A stretch of DNA of 54,241 bases from Frigoriflavimonas asaccharolytica. Its GTDB lineage: Bacteria > Bacteroidota > Bacteroidia > Flavobacteriales > Weeksellaceae. Location: positions 1 through 54,241 of the forward strand of contig NZ_JABSNO010000025.1 in NCBI RefSeq assembly GCF_013294015.1, given 5' to 3'. Every line of letters begins with the position of its first letter. Within the stretch, counting starts at the first letter, position 1. The notes under the pieces are model-generated. The model was given only the letters and a program-made list of their open reading frames with translations, was not told the origin of the DNA and ran no database searches. Made by a program: the position numbers and the translations under genes. Shown here piece by piece: positions 1-8,436 of the stretch.

Positions 1-237
1 TCCGGACTAAATCTGCTTCTTTTCATAATATTTTTTACAATTTAAAGTTAGTATTTTTATACTTCTAAATTGTACTGTTTTTGGGGGAGCCTACATGGTC
101 ACCAATGGTTGTAAAGATTGCTTTCCCGTCAATACGAGACAAAGCTGCTCCTCACAATGACGTAATGAATATTTGTTTCTTTTTTAAAAAATATACTTTC
201 TTCTAAAATTAGAAAAATGTTTGAAAAAAGCGAAATT

Positions 238-322
238 CTGCGCCCCGGCTTGAACGGAGCTCTTTTTGTGCAGCGAAGCGGAACAAAAAAGATTGGGAAC
301 GGAAGGCGGAAATTGGCGCCCA
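238..322 (+). repeat. Dispersed intergenic repeat, copy 1
   Basis: This roughly 85-bp segment begins with CTGCGCCCCGGCTTGA, contains GCAGCGAAGCGGAACAAAAA and GATTGGGAACGGAAGGCGG, and ends in GGCGCC. A close copy lies at 44685-44767 in the same orientation, and diverged inverted copies lie at 45875-45981 and 54006-54118. All four are between genes. It has no coding capacity and its function is unknown. The ends GCGCC and GGCGC are complementary, so the unit can fold on itself. Confidence 0.8.
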
Positions 323-372
323 AATAATTCGACTGGTTGAGATTGCTTCACTTCGTTCGCAATGACAGAGCC

Positions 373-406
373 AAAAAAAACTGCAAGACACAAATCTTGC
401 AGTTTT
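373..406 (-). terminator. Rho-independent terminator of the M16 peptidase gene
   Basis: On the minus strand a 12-bp perfect stem (AAAACTGCAAGA with TCTTGCAGTTTT, loop of 6 nt) is followed directly by a run of T. It lies 22 bp beyond the stop codon of the peptidase gene at 429, which is the expected place. Confidence 0.9.
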
Positions 407-428
407 GATTGATAATATTTAGAAAATC

Positions 429-3353
429 TTAATACCCGAAAATCTCTTCTAAACTCAAGACTTTCACGTCGCCCAACTTTTTCATTTGCTCCATCTTTAC
501 GTTTTTGTCGGAAGCAACAATTGCGTAAGTATATGGTTTTGCTTTGAAATATTGATCGTGGAAGGTATTTAAATCTGCCATTTTCACATTATCTACTTGG
601 GTATAGATTTTCTTGCGGATATCATCATTTAATCCTAAATCTTTAGATCTTAAATAATTATAAATAATGCCATCTTGCGTTATTCTTTCCGTTTGAATAT
701 CCTTTTTCACCTGGTTTTTTGCTAAAGATAAATTGCCATCCAAGTTTGGAAGCGTAGTCATTAGTTCATTCATCGCAGCCGTAGATTCATTAAATTTATC
801 TGCCTGACTTCCTACATAACTTAAAATGGTGTAGTCTTCATTTTTCTTTTGTGGCGCCATATAATATCCGTATGTACTGTATGCCAATGCTTTACTTTCT
901 CGTATGGTTTGGAAAACGATAGATCCCATTCCACCTCCGAAATAATTATTGTACACGTCTATCAATGTCGTTTTGTCTGCATTGTATAGGTCTGTATTTC
1001 TAATCCAACGTGTTTCTGCTTGCACCATATCATAATTGGCGAAAAGTACTTGCGGCTTGTCCAATTTCACTTGTTTGAAATCTTTTTTGTTTGATGCTGC
1101 CATAAATTTTGCAGGAACTTTGTGCATCGTGTTTAGGGAAGAAACCAATTCATTTAGCGGTTTTGGTCCGTAATATATGATTGTCTGCTCGTAGTTGTTT
1201 AAGTTTTTCAAACGATCTACTAGCTCATTTGCAGTGGTTGCGTTTAGATCTTTTTCAGAAAGCGTATAGTTAAATTTATTGTCTTTTCCGTAGATTGCAT
1301 AGCTTGTAAGACCTTGCATTATAGCGCCTTTGTTGGCTTTTCTATCTTTTCTGCCTTTCGCAATTCTAGCTTTCAGACTTGCTAAAGCAGCATCGTCTGG
1401 TTTCACATTATTGATGATGGTTTCGTACAAACCAACGGCTTTATCAAAATTATCTTGCAAACCTTCTATGGAAACGGTGGTATATTCTTCTCCACTAGAA
1501 ATATTGAAACTGCATGCTATTTTATAAAATTCTTTCGAGATTTGCTCTGCAGACATTTTATCTGTTCCTAAAAATTGGATGTAACCTGCAGCTAGAGATT
1601 CTTTCAAATCATTTAAGGTTCCTACTTTGTAGCGGTAGCTTAAACGGAAGATGGAATTATCTTTATTCGGCACGTACAAAACTTCTGCTGCGCCCAATTT
1701 AGATTTTTGAAGATCTTTACTGTAATCTAAAAATACTGGAGAAGAAGGTGTATTTGGCATTTCATCTACCATTTTCACGAAGGCAGATTGCTTGTCTGGG
1801 TTCGTTTCTACTGCCGTAATAGTTGGTTTTTCTACCTTCTCGCGATTTTCTGGTTCGCCTTTTCTTTTGAAAACGGCAACGTAATTATTTCCTAAATATT
1901 TATTAGCAAAATTGACAACATCTGCTTTGGTAATTTTAGAAAGATCGTTCACGTAAGCAACTTGATCTCTCCAGTTTAATTCGGACGTGAAAGAATCCAT
2001 CAAAGAACTAGCTCTACTTCCGTAGGTTTCAGATTCGTAGATTTTACCTTTTTTGATATTATTTACAATTGAAGTTAGCAAAGATTCATCAAAATTTCCT
2101 TTTTTCAATAAATCAATTTGATCTAAAAGCAAAGTTTTTACGCTTTCTAAAGATTGCCCAGTTGTTGGTTTTGCATCTAAGTAAAGCACACCATGATCTA
2201 TCAAAGTATAGGTGAATGCGGATGCGCTCAATAATTTCTGTTGTTTTACTAAATTTAAATCTAATAAACCTGCTTTACCATTGGTCAAAACTTGCCCAAC
2301 CAAATCTGCAATCAACACATCTTTATCTTTATTACCTGGCAAACGGAAACCCATTGTCAAGCTTTCCGCATCTGGACCTACTATTTCTTTCACAATTGGA
2401 GCAGAAAGTGGCGTTTCTTGCTGAAAAGTATATTTTGGGACTGGTTTACCTTTCATTTTCCCAAAATTGTCATCTATTTTTTTGATGATTGCATTCGGAT
2501 CAAAATCTCCAGACATAATGATTCCCATATTATTAGGAACATAATAGGTGTTGAAATATTCTCTAATTTTCACCAAAGAAGGATTTTTCAAATCTTTTAC
2601 AGTTCCGATAGTTGTTTGCAAACCATAGTTGTGCTTTTGAAATAAATTGGCAAACAAAGTTTCAAAAACTTGACTATCATCACTATCCAATCCACGGTTT
2701 TTTTCTTCGTAAACCGCTTCTAATTCTGTGTGGAAAATTCTTAAAATAGGGTTGCGAAAACGTTCGGATTGTACAGTCAAATATTTATCAATAGAAGAAC
2801 TTGGTACATCGTCTGTATAAACGGTTTGTTCAAAACTTGTGAATGCATTCGTACCTTGTGCTCCCATAGAAGACATCAATTTATCGTATTCATTGGCAAT
2901 TGCATACCTACTTGCAACGCCAGAAACGGAATCTATTTGATGGTAAATTGCTTTGCGTTTTGCCTCATCTGTAGTTTTGTTGTACTTTTCATATAGAGCA
3001 TCGATTTTGTCTAATTCTGGTTTTTCTTTTGCCCAATCTAGGGAACCATATTTATCTGTACCTTTAAAAAGCATGTGCTCTAGATAATGAGCCAAACCTG
3101 TATTGGTTGCAGGATCTGTTTTGCTTCCGGCTTTTATGGCAACATACGCTTGAATCCTAGGATCTTTTGGTGTTGGACTCAAAATAACGGTTAGTCCATT
3201 TTTCAACGTGTAAAATCTAGCTTTCATCGGGTCGTTGGACACTGTTTTGTAGGTATAGCCATTTTCCGTGACTTCTTTCCATTCAAATTTGTCTTGCCCG
3301 AAAACATTTACTGCCAAGAAAAGCAGCAATAAATAAAGGGTTTTGTTTTTCAT
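429..3353 (-). CDS. M16 family (insulinase-like) zinc metallopeptidase, secreted
   Basis: The 974-residue product starts with a signal peptide (hydrophobic residues 5-19, ending VFGQ), so it is exported to the periplasm or outer membrane. The inverted zinc site HxxEH is present as HYLEH at residues 89-93, and the third ligand motif EAVYEEKNR lies at 212-220. About 45 extra residues (roughly 105-150) sit between them, as in large Bacteroidota M16 proteins. The length fits a protein with two complete M16 modules of four alpha/beta domains, the second without the zinc site. M16 enzymes cut peptides and small proteins inside a closed chamber; the substrate here is unknown. It appears monocistronic with its own terminator. 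Confidence 0.92.
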   Translation of the reverse strand: MKNKTLYLLLLFLAVNVFGQDKFEWKEVTENGYTYKTVSNDPMKARFYTLKNGLTVILSPTPKDPRIQAYVAIKAGSKTDPATNTGLAHYLEHMLFKGTDKYGSLDWAKEKPELDKIDALYEKYNKTTDEAKRKAIYHQIDSVSGVASRYAIANEYDKLMSSMGAQGTNAFTSFEQTVYTDDVPSSSIDKYLTVQSERFRNPILRIFHTELEAVYEEKNRGLDSDDSQVFETLFANLFQKHNYGLQTTIGTVKDLKNPSLVKIREYFNTYYVPNNMGIIMSGDFDPNAIIKKIDDNFGKMKGKPVPKYTFQQETPLSAPIVKEIVGPDAESLTMGFRLPGNKDKDVLIADLVGQVLTNGKAGLLDLNLVKQQKLLSASAFTYTLIDHGVLYLDAKPTTGQSLESVKTLLLDQIDLLKKGNFDESLLTSIVNNIKKGKIYESETYGSRASSLMDSFTSELNWRDQVAYVNDLSKITKADVVNFANKYLGNNYVAVFKRKGEPENREKVEKPTITAVETNPDKQSAFVKMVDEMPNTPSSPVFLDYSKDLQKSKLGAAEVLYVPNKDNSIFRLSYRYKVGTLNDLKESLAAGYIQFLGTDKMSAEQISKEFYKIACSFNISSGEEYTTVSIEGLQDNFDKAVGLYETIINNVKPDDAALASLKARIAKGRKDRKANKGAIMQGLTSYAIYGKDNKFNYTLSEKDLNATTANELVDRLKNLNNYEQTIIYYGPKPLNELVSSLNTMHKVPAKFMAASNKKDFKQVKLDKPQVLFANYDMVQAETRWIRNTDLYNADKTTLIDVYNNYFGGGMGSIVFQTIRESKALAYSTYGYYMAPQKKNEDYTILSYVGSQADKFNESTAAMNELMTTLPNLDGNLSLAKNQVKKDIQTERITQDGIIYNYLRSKDLGLNDDIRKKIYTQVDNVKMADLNTFHDQYFKAKPYTYAIVASDKNVKMEQMKKLGDVKVLSLEEIFGY

Positions 3354-3463
3354 AGTTCTAATATTTTTTAATAAGTAAATTTAAGTAATATTTTAGTTAA
3401 TTTAATATAATAATTTCTTCTGCAATTTTATATTCGCGGAATTTTACTGATAAATGAGATTTT

Positions 3464-3471
3464 CAAAAATA
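3464..3471 (-). promoter_or_regulatory. Possible -7 promoter element for the M16 gene
   Basis: The minus strand reads TATTTTTG, a match to the Bacteroidota -7 consensus TAnnTTTG, about 110 bp before the start codon. No clear TTTG -33 element lies at the usual spacing, so the call is weak. Confidence 0.3.
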
Positions 3472-3503
3472 TATCGCAAAATAATTGATAAATATGCGAG
3501 AAA

Positions 3504-4838
3504 TTATCTATCAAAAAGCAACCTTTCGCCAAATTTTTCAGGATTAATTTCTCCATTTTCGAAAACTAAATTGCCATTAACGAAAGTGTGCGTAATTTTT
3601 GAGTGAAATTCAGTTCCTTCAAAAGGGCTCCATCCGCATTTTGCCAAAATATTTTCTTTGGAAACCGCGTATTTTTTATTTAAATCTACCAAAACCAAAT
3701 CTGCTTTATAGCCTACTTTTATATATCCACGCTTTTCTATTTCAAATAAAATCGCAGGATTATGGCACATTTTCTCTACAATTTTCTCTAAAGATATTTT
3801 TCCATTTTTATAATGTTCTAGCATTATATTTAAAGCATGCTGAACCAATGGTCCGCCAGATGGTGCATCCAAATATTTTTTAGATTTCTCTTCCAAAGTA
3901 TGCGGCGCATGATCTGTTGCAATCACGTCTATTCTATCATCAAGAAGTGCTTTCCACAATTCATCTTGATCGTTTTCAGATTTTACAGCAGGATTCCATT
4001 TGATGAAATTTCCTTTTTCTGCATAATCCCTGTCATTAAAACTGAGATGATGTACACAAACCTCTGCGGTTATTTTTTTATTTTCTAAGGAAATATCGTT
4101 ATTAAATAATTCCATTTCTTTTGCTGTTGACAAGTGAAATACATGCAATCTCGCACCAGTTTTCTTTGCCAATTCTATAGCTTTAGACGAAGAAATATAG
4201 CAAGCTTCTGCACTTCTTATCTTTGGGTGCATTTCCACCGGAATCTCGTCGCCGTATTCTTTTTTTGCTTCTGCTAAATTTTGTTGAATGGTAGCTTCAT
4301 CTTCGCAATGCACACAAATAAGCATCTTCACCTTAGAAAAAATATTTTCTAAAGTTTCGGGATTATCTACCAACATATTTCCTGTAGAAGAACCGAGAAA
4401 CAGTTTTATTCCCGCAACATTACGTGGATTTGTTTTCAAAAGTTCTTCCAAATTATCGTTGGTTCCACCCATTAAAAAAGAATAATTGGAGTAAGATTTT
4501 TCTGCTGCAATTTTATATTTTTCTTCTAATAATTCTTGAGTTACGGCATTGGGAACGGTGTTTGGCTGCTCCATAAAACTGGTGATTCCACCTGCAATTG
4601 CAGCTCTACTTTCACTTTCTATATCTCCTTTCCAAGTTAGGCCAGGTTCGCGAAAATGCACTTGATCGTCTATAATTCCCGGAAGTAGATATTTTCCGGT
4701 AGCATCTATAATTTTATCAATATCATTTTCGGAAATATTTTTTCCTATTTTTTTAATTAAATCATTTTCAATGAGCAAATCAGCTTCAAAAATTTGATTT
4801 TCATTGATTAGAGTTGCGTTTTTAATGAGGGTTTTCAT
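3504..4838 (-). CDS. pyrC: Dihydroorotase
   Basis: Dihydroorotase cyclises N-carbamoyl-L-aspartate to dihydroorotate in de novo pyrimidine synthesis in the cytosol. The 444-residue protein has the amidohydrolase metal site: DQVHFR at 58-63, the lysine normally carboxylated (K145 in GIKLFLGSSTG), H177 and H235, and the catalytic aspartate D309 in ATDHAPH. The motif pattern and length fit the long-type (class I) dihydroorotases rather than the short E. coli type. Related hydantoinases share the fold, but the HFREPG and TDHAPHT motifs favour dihydroorotase. No other pyr gene is adjacent. Confidence 0.93.
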   Translation of the reverse strand: MKTLIKNATLINENQIFEADLLIENDLIKKIGKNISENDIDKIIDATGKYLLPGIIDDQVHFREPGLTWKGDIESESRAAIAGGITSFMEQPNTVPNAVTQELLEEKYKIAAEKSYSNYSFLMGGTNDNLEELLKTNPRNVAGIKLFLGSSTGNMLVDNPETLENIFSKVKMLICVHCEDEATIQQNLAEAKKEYGDEIPVEMHPKIRSAEACYISSSKAIELAKKTGARLHVFHLSTAKEMELFNNDISLENKKITAEVCVHHLSFNDRDYAEKGNFIKWNPAVKSENDQDELWKALLDDRIDVIATDHAPHTLEEKSKKYLDAPSGGPLVQHALNIMLEHYKNGKISLEKIVEKMCHNPAILFEIEKRGYIKVGYKADLVLVDLNKKYAVSKENILAKCGWSPFEGTEFHSKITHTFVNGNLVFENGEINPEKFGERLLFDR

Positions 4839-4868
4839 GAATATTTAATTTAGATCAATCTATTTCCA

Positions 4869-4876
4869 CAAATTTA
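4869..4876 (-). promoter_or_regulatory. Possible -7 element for pyrC
   Basis: The minus strand reads TAAATTTG, matching TAnnTTTG, 31 bp upstream of the pyrC start codon. No convincing -33 TTTG is found at 19-21 bp, so only the -7 half is supported. Confidence 0.35.
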
Positions 4877-4940
4877 ATATTTATAAACTTAAATATGTTG
4901 ATTATTAGTTCTTGATTATAAATTCTTGATTGTATTTATT

Positions 4941-4948
4941 TACATTTG
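4941..4948 (+). promoter_or_regulatory. Possible -7 element for the flippase gene
   Basis: TACATTTG matches the Bacteroidota -7 consensus and lies 16 bp before the TTG start at 4965, implying a very short leader. TTG triplets upstream are not at the standard spacing. Confidence 0.4.
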
Positions 4949-4964
4949 TAAAAATTTATAAATT

Positions 4965-6413
4965 TTGTATAAAAAATTATTAGGGCAAACAGCAATTTAC
5001 GGCTTAAGCACAGTTGTCATTCGTTTATTTCCGTTCATTATTGCGCCTTTCGTAACAGAAAAATTTGGTCCTACAGCTTTGGCACCGTTTATAGATTTTT
5101 ATTCAGTAGCAGGAATAATAATCGTGCTACTTTCTCACGGAATGGAAACTACTTTTTTTCGATTTGCAGAAAAAATAGAAGATTCTAAAAAACTAATTTC
5201 CACTTCTACTTTAAGCGTAATTTTCGCGTCATTACTATTTGTAGCATTCTCCTATATTTTTCGAACAGAATTGGCAATCGCTTTTAAAACTCCCGATCAA
5301 GTCAATCTTTTAACTTTAATAGTTGTAGTTCTTGGTTTAGATGGATTGAGTACGATGCCTTTTGTCATTTTAAGAAAAACGGGACGACCGAAAAAATTTG
5401 CTATTATAAAAATAATTAATGGAATTGTTAATTTTTTATTGGTTTTATTTTTTATCGTCCTTTTACCAAAATTAGGAAAAGAAGGCTTTTTAGGATTACA
5501 ATATAATGCGGATTTTGGAATCGGTTATGTATTTGTAGCCAATTTGGTAGCAAGTGCAATTACTTTTATTTTGCTTATACAAGAATTAAAAAGTGTAAGT
5601 TTCAAAGAATTCGATTGGTCTCTTTGGAAAAAGATGATGGCTTATTCTTGGCCAATAACTATTGCAGGTTTAGCTGGCGTCATCAACGAAACAATGGACC
5701 GTCAATTTTTAAAATATCTTTTACCTGATGGAACAAACACCGAACAAATGGCTATATATGGAGCAGTTTGCAAAATCGTTACCTTTCTTACCCTTTTTCG
5801 TCAAGCTTATTTATTAGGTATAGAACCTTTCTTTTTTTCTCATGCAAAAAATGAAAACTCTGGGAATTCTTATGCAAAACTGATGGATATGTTTGTTATC
5901 GTTAACTGTATTATTCTTTTAGCTTTATGTGCCAATTTAGGTTGGCTAGGACCGATGTATTTAAGAAATCCGGCCTATAATATTGGTCTGCCAATAGTTC
6001 CAATAGTTTTAATGGCAGCAGTTTTCTTAGGAATTTATTTAAATATGTCGGTTTGGTACAAATTATCTGATAAAACTATCTACGGAGCTTACCTTTCTTT
6101 GCTTGGAGCGATTGTTACAATTGGAATAAATGTTTATTTCATTCCAAAATATGGATTTTGGGCCTCTAGTTGGGCTACATTTTTCTCTTATTTTGCAATG
6201 ATGGCAGTTTCTTACTTTTTAGGGCAAAAATTTTACCCTGTACCCTACAATATTAAAAAAATAATAGCGTATTTATTAGGAAGTATGCTTTTATCCATAC
6301 TTTCTTACTATATATTTAATGGGAATTTTTATGTAGGAAATGCCTTATTAATTATTTATATAACCGTGGTTGCAATTACAGAAAAAGACATTATTAAAAG
6401 ATTGATTCGCTAA
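4965..6413 (+). CDS. Polysaccharide flippase (MOP/Wzx-like membrane protein)
   Basis: The 482-residue protein is almost wholly hydrophobic, with about 12-14 predicted transmembrane helices, and its opening (LLGQTAIYGLSTVVIRLFPF) is typical of the oligosaccharide flippase family in the MOP superfamily. Such proteins move lipid-linked sugars across the inner membrane for surface polysaccharide or O-antigen assembly. The start codon is TTG: an in-frame TAA lies two codons upstream and there is no in-frame ATG nearby. The next gene encodes a sugar-phosphate nucleotidyltransferase, consistent with a cell-surface glycan role. The exact substrate cannot be told. Confidence 0.85.
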   Translation: MYKKLLGQTAIYGLSTVVIRLFPFIIAPFVTEKFGPTALAPFIDFYSVAGIIIVLLSHGMETTFFRFAEKIEDSKKLISTSTLSVIFASLLFVAFSYIFRTELAIAFKTPDQVNLLTLIVVVLGLDGLSTMPFVILRKTGRPKKFAIIKIINGIVNFLLVLFFIVLLPKLGKEGFLGLQYNADFGIGYVFVANLVASAITFILLIQELKSVSFKEFDWSLWKKMMAYSWPITIAGLAGVINETMDRQFLKYLLPDGTNTEQMAIYGAVCKIVTFLTLFRQAYLLGIEPFFFSHAKNENSGNSYAKLMDMFVIVNCIILLALCANLGWLGPMYLRNPAYNIGLPIVPIVLMAAVFLGIYLNMSVWYKLSDKTIYGAYLSLLGAIVTIGINVYFIPKYGFWASSWATFFSYFAMMAVSYFLGQKFYPVPYNIKKIIAYLLGSMLLSILSYYIFNGNFYVGNALLIIYITVVAITEKDIIKRLIR

Positions 6414-6428
6414 TTTGAAAAAAAAAAT

Positions 6429-6436
6429 TAATTTTG
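6429..6436 (+). promoter_or_regulatory. Possible -7 element for the nucleotidyltransferase gene
   Basis: TAATTTTG matches TAnnTTTG, 47 bp before the ATG at 6484. The nearest upstream TTG (6402-6404) is 24 bp away, slightly longer than usual. Confidence 0.35.
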
Positions 6437-6483
6437 CAACTGTTATAATATTCATCCTAAAAATCTAATAAACACAAAATAAT

Positions 6484-7503
6484 ATGAAAATCATAGTTCC
6501 AATGGCTGGAAGAGGTTCCAGATTACGCCCACATACACTCACCGTTCCTAAACCGTTAATCCCAATTGGTGGAAAGCCTATTGTACAACGTTTGGTAGAA
6601 GATATTGCTAAAGTTGCTGGACAAAAAATTGAAGAAATCGCCTTTATTGTTGGAGATTTTGGTAGTGAAGTTGAAGAATCTTTGATAAAAATTGCAGAAA
6701 AACTTGGCGCGAAAGGTAGTATTTATGTTCAAGACAAACCATTGGGAACAGCTCACGCAATAAAATGTGCAGCAGACTCTATGCAAGGTGATGTTGTAGT
6801 TGCTTTTGCAGACACTTTGTTTCGTGCAGATTTTCAATTAGATACAGAATCAGACGGTGTGATTTGGGTAAAAGCAGTAGAAGATCCATCTGCATTTGGA
6901 GTTGTGAAGTTAGATGATGCTGGATATATCACGGATTTTGTAGAAAAACCGAAAGAATTTGTTTCAGATTTGGCAATAATTGGTATTTATTATTTTAAAA
7001 GTGCCGAGAAACTAATGTCTGAAATCAATTATATAATGGATAATGACATCCGTGAGGGTGGAGAATTTCAATTGACGACTTGTTTAGAAAATTTAAGACA
7101 AAAAGGTGCAAAATTTTCTCTCGGAAAGGTAGATGATTGGATGGATTGTGGAAACAAAAATGCTACAGTAGAAACGAACAGCAAAATTCTAAACTACGAA
7201 AAAGATGAATTTGCAAAATTTCCTGCATCTGCAAAAATTGAAAATAGTTTGATTATCCCACCATGTTTTATTGGTGAAAATGCAGAAATCATCAATTCTA
7301 AAATTGGACCCAATGTTTCTGTCGGAAATGGTACCAAAATTTTGGATTCAAATATCGTAAATTCACTTATACAGGAGCAAAGTACTATATCTTGTGGCAA
7401 TTTACAAAACTCCATGATTGGAAATTATGCGCATTACTATGGAGTTTCTGGGGAAATCTCTTTAGGAGATTATTCTGTTTTGGATTTTATTTCAAAAGGA
7501 TAA
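6484..7503 (+). CDS. Sugar-phosphate nucleotidyltransferase
   Basis: The enzyme couples a sugar-1-phosphate to an NTP to give an NDP-sugar for glycan synthesis. The signature MAGRGSRLRPHTLTVPKPL is at residues 7-25 (the GxGxRLRP nucleotide loop and PKP motif). VVVAFADTLF is the metal-binding aspartate region, VEKPKEF follows, and a C-terminal part with hexapeptide-like beta-helix repeats begins near residue 245. The 339-residue length fits RmlA- or GlmU-like long forms. Thymidylyl- versus uridylyl- or guanylyltransferase specificity cannot be decided from sequence alone. It follows the flippase gene by 70 bp in the same direction. Confidence 0.88.
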   Translation: MKIIVPMAGRGSRLRPHTLTVPKPLIPIGGKPIVQRLVEDIAKVAGQKIEEIAFIVGDFGSEVEESLIKIAEKLGAKGSIYVQDKPLGTAHAIKCAADSMQGDVVVAFADTLFRADFQLDTESDGVIWVKAVEDPSAFGVVKLDDAGYITDFVEKPKEFVSDLAIIGIYYFKSAEKLMSEINYIMDNDIREGGEFQLTTCLENLRQKGAKFSLGKVDDWMDCGNKNATVETNSKILNYEKDEFAKFPASAKIENSLIIPPCFIGENAEIINSKIGPNVSVGNGTKILDSNIVNSLIQEQSTISCGNLQNSMIGNYAHYYGVSGEISLGDYSVLDFISKG

Positions 7504-7590
7504 TGATTTTATTTACCAGAGATTATAAATAATTTTAACTAAAATTTAATTTTTGGCGTTTCAATTGCTATTAGTTTGTAAATATTATTG

Positions 7591-8436
7591 ATGAAAAAGT
7601 GGCTTTTTGTATTATCTTTCCTTTTAATTTTACAATCTTGTAAAACGAAAAAACCATTGCTGGATGAAGAAGGCAATGTAGTAGAAACTAAAAAAGAAGA
7701 TAGAAAACCAAAAGAAGCCAACTATGCAATCGCTGACAAAATAATGTTTTTCACGAAGACGATACCGCCATTAAAATTTGATCAGATAAAGATTTCTAGT
7801 AAGGTAGATGTGGAAAGTGGTAGCAGTGTACCTACTTTAGATGCAACTATTTATATAGAAAATAATGAAAAAATATGGTCAAATTTAACAGCCTTATTTT
7901 TTAGTGTAGCGAGAGCACAAGCTACACAAGAAGGTTTTAAAGCGATGGATAGAATTAATAAAAATTATATTGATTCTGATTATGAATATTTAAATAAACT
8001 TTTAAACGTCAATTTTATAGATTATAATTCTTTGCAGAAAATTTTGATGGGACGAACATTCATCTCTATTAATGACAGCAAATTTATCCTATCTCAAAAT
8101 ACTCAAGGATTTAAAGTAGTATCAGCTTATAATCAAAAAATTGCAAATGATGAGGTTGAAAAAGCAAGAGAATATGCAATTACATTGTTGTATAATAAAG
8201 AATATGACCTTACAAATGTGTTGTTGCAAGATGTACTATCTAATGATGAATTAGAAATATCCTATGATAACTGGGATACTTTTGAGAATCTTAGATTACC
8301 ACAAAACGTTAAAATAATAATAAAAGGTGAGAAAACGAGCAAAATTTTAATAGAAAACACGAAATTTGACTTTTCGAAAATTAAAACTCCGTACACTGTA
8401 CCTAATAGTTATCAGCAAATAGAAATTAATGATTAA
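7591..8436 (+). CDS. DUF4292 family lipoprotein
   Basis: The 281-residue product begins MKKWLFVLSFLLILQSCKTK, a lipoprotein signal with lipobox LQSC, so it should be anchored in the membrane through the cysteine. The rest is a beta-rich domain that I place in DUF4292, which has a LolB/LolA-like fold in Bacteroidota. ATG at 7591 is preferred over the TTG one codon earlier. The 3' end overlaps the next start by 8 bp (ATGATTAA), so it is translationally coupled to the EnvC-like gene; that pairing suggests a cell-envelope role. The molecular function is unknown. Confidence 0.78.
   Translation: MKKWLFVLSFLLILQSCKTKKPLLDEEGNVVETKKEDRKPKEANYAIADKIMFFTKTIPPLKFDQIKISSKVDVESGSSVPTLDATIYIENNEKIWSNLTALFFSVARAQATQEGFKAMDRINKNYIDSDYEYLNKLLNVNFIDYNSLQKILMGRTFISINDSKFILSQNTQGFKVVSAYNQKIANDEVEKAREYAITLLYNKEYDLTNVLLQDVLSNDELEISYDNWDTFENLRLPQNVKIIIKGEKTSKILIENTKFDFSKIKTPYTVPNSYQQIEIND

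Larger units (their letters stand above)
1..428. other. Intergenic region without a gene
   Basis: No credible coding sequence lies in this stretch; the short open frames are low-complexity and follow repeat DNA. It holds an AT-rich left part, a segment near 117-165 resembling the common 'gcaatgacg / gattgctt' dispersed motif, one copy of the dispersed repeat described at 238-322, another 'ttgcttcacttcgttcgc' type motif near 346-367, and the terminator of the M16 peptidase gene. Confidence 0.7.
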
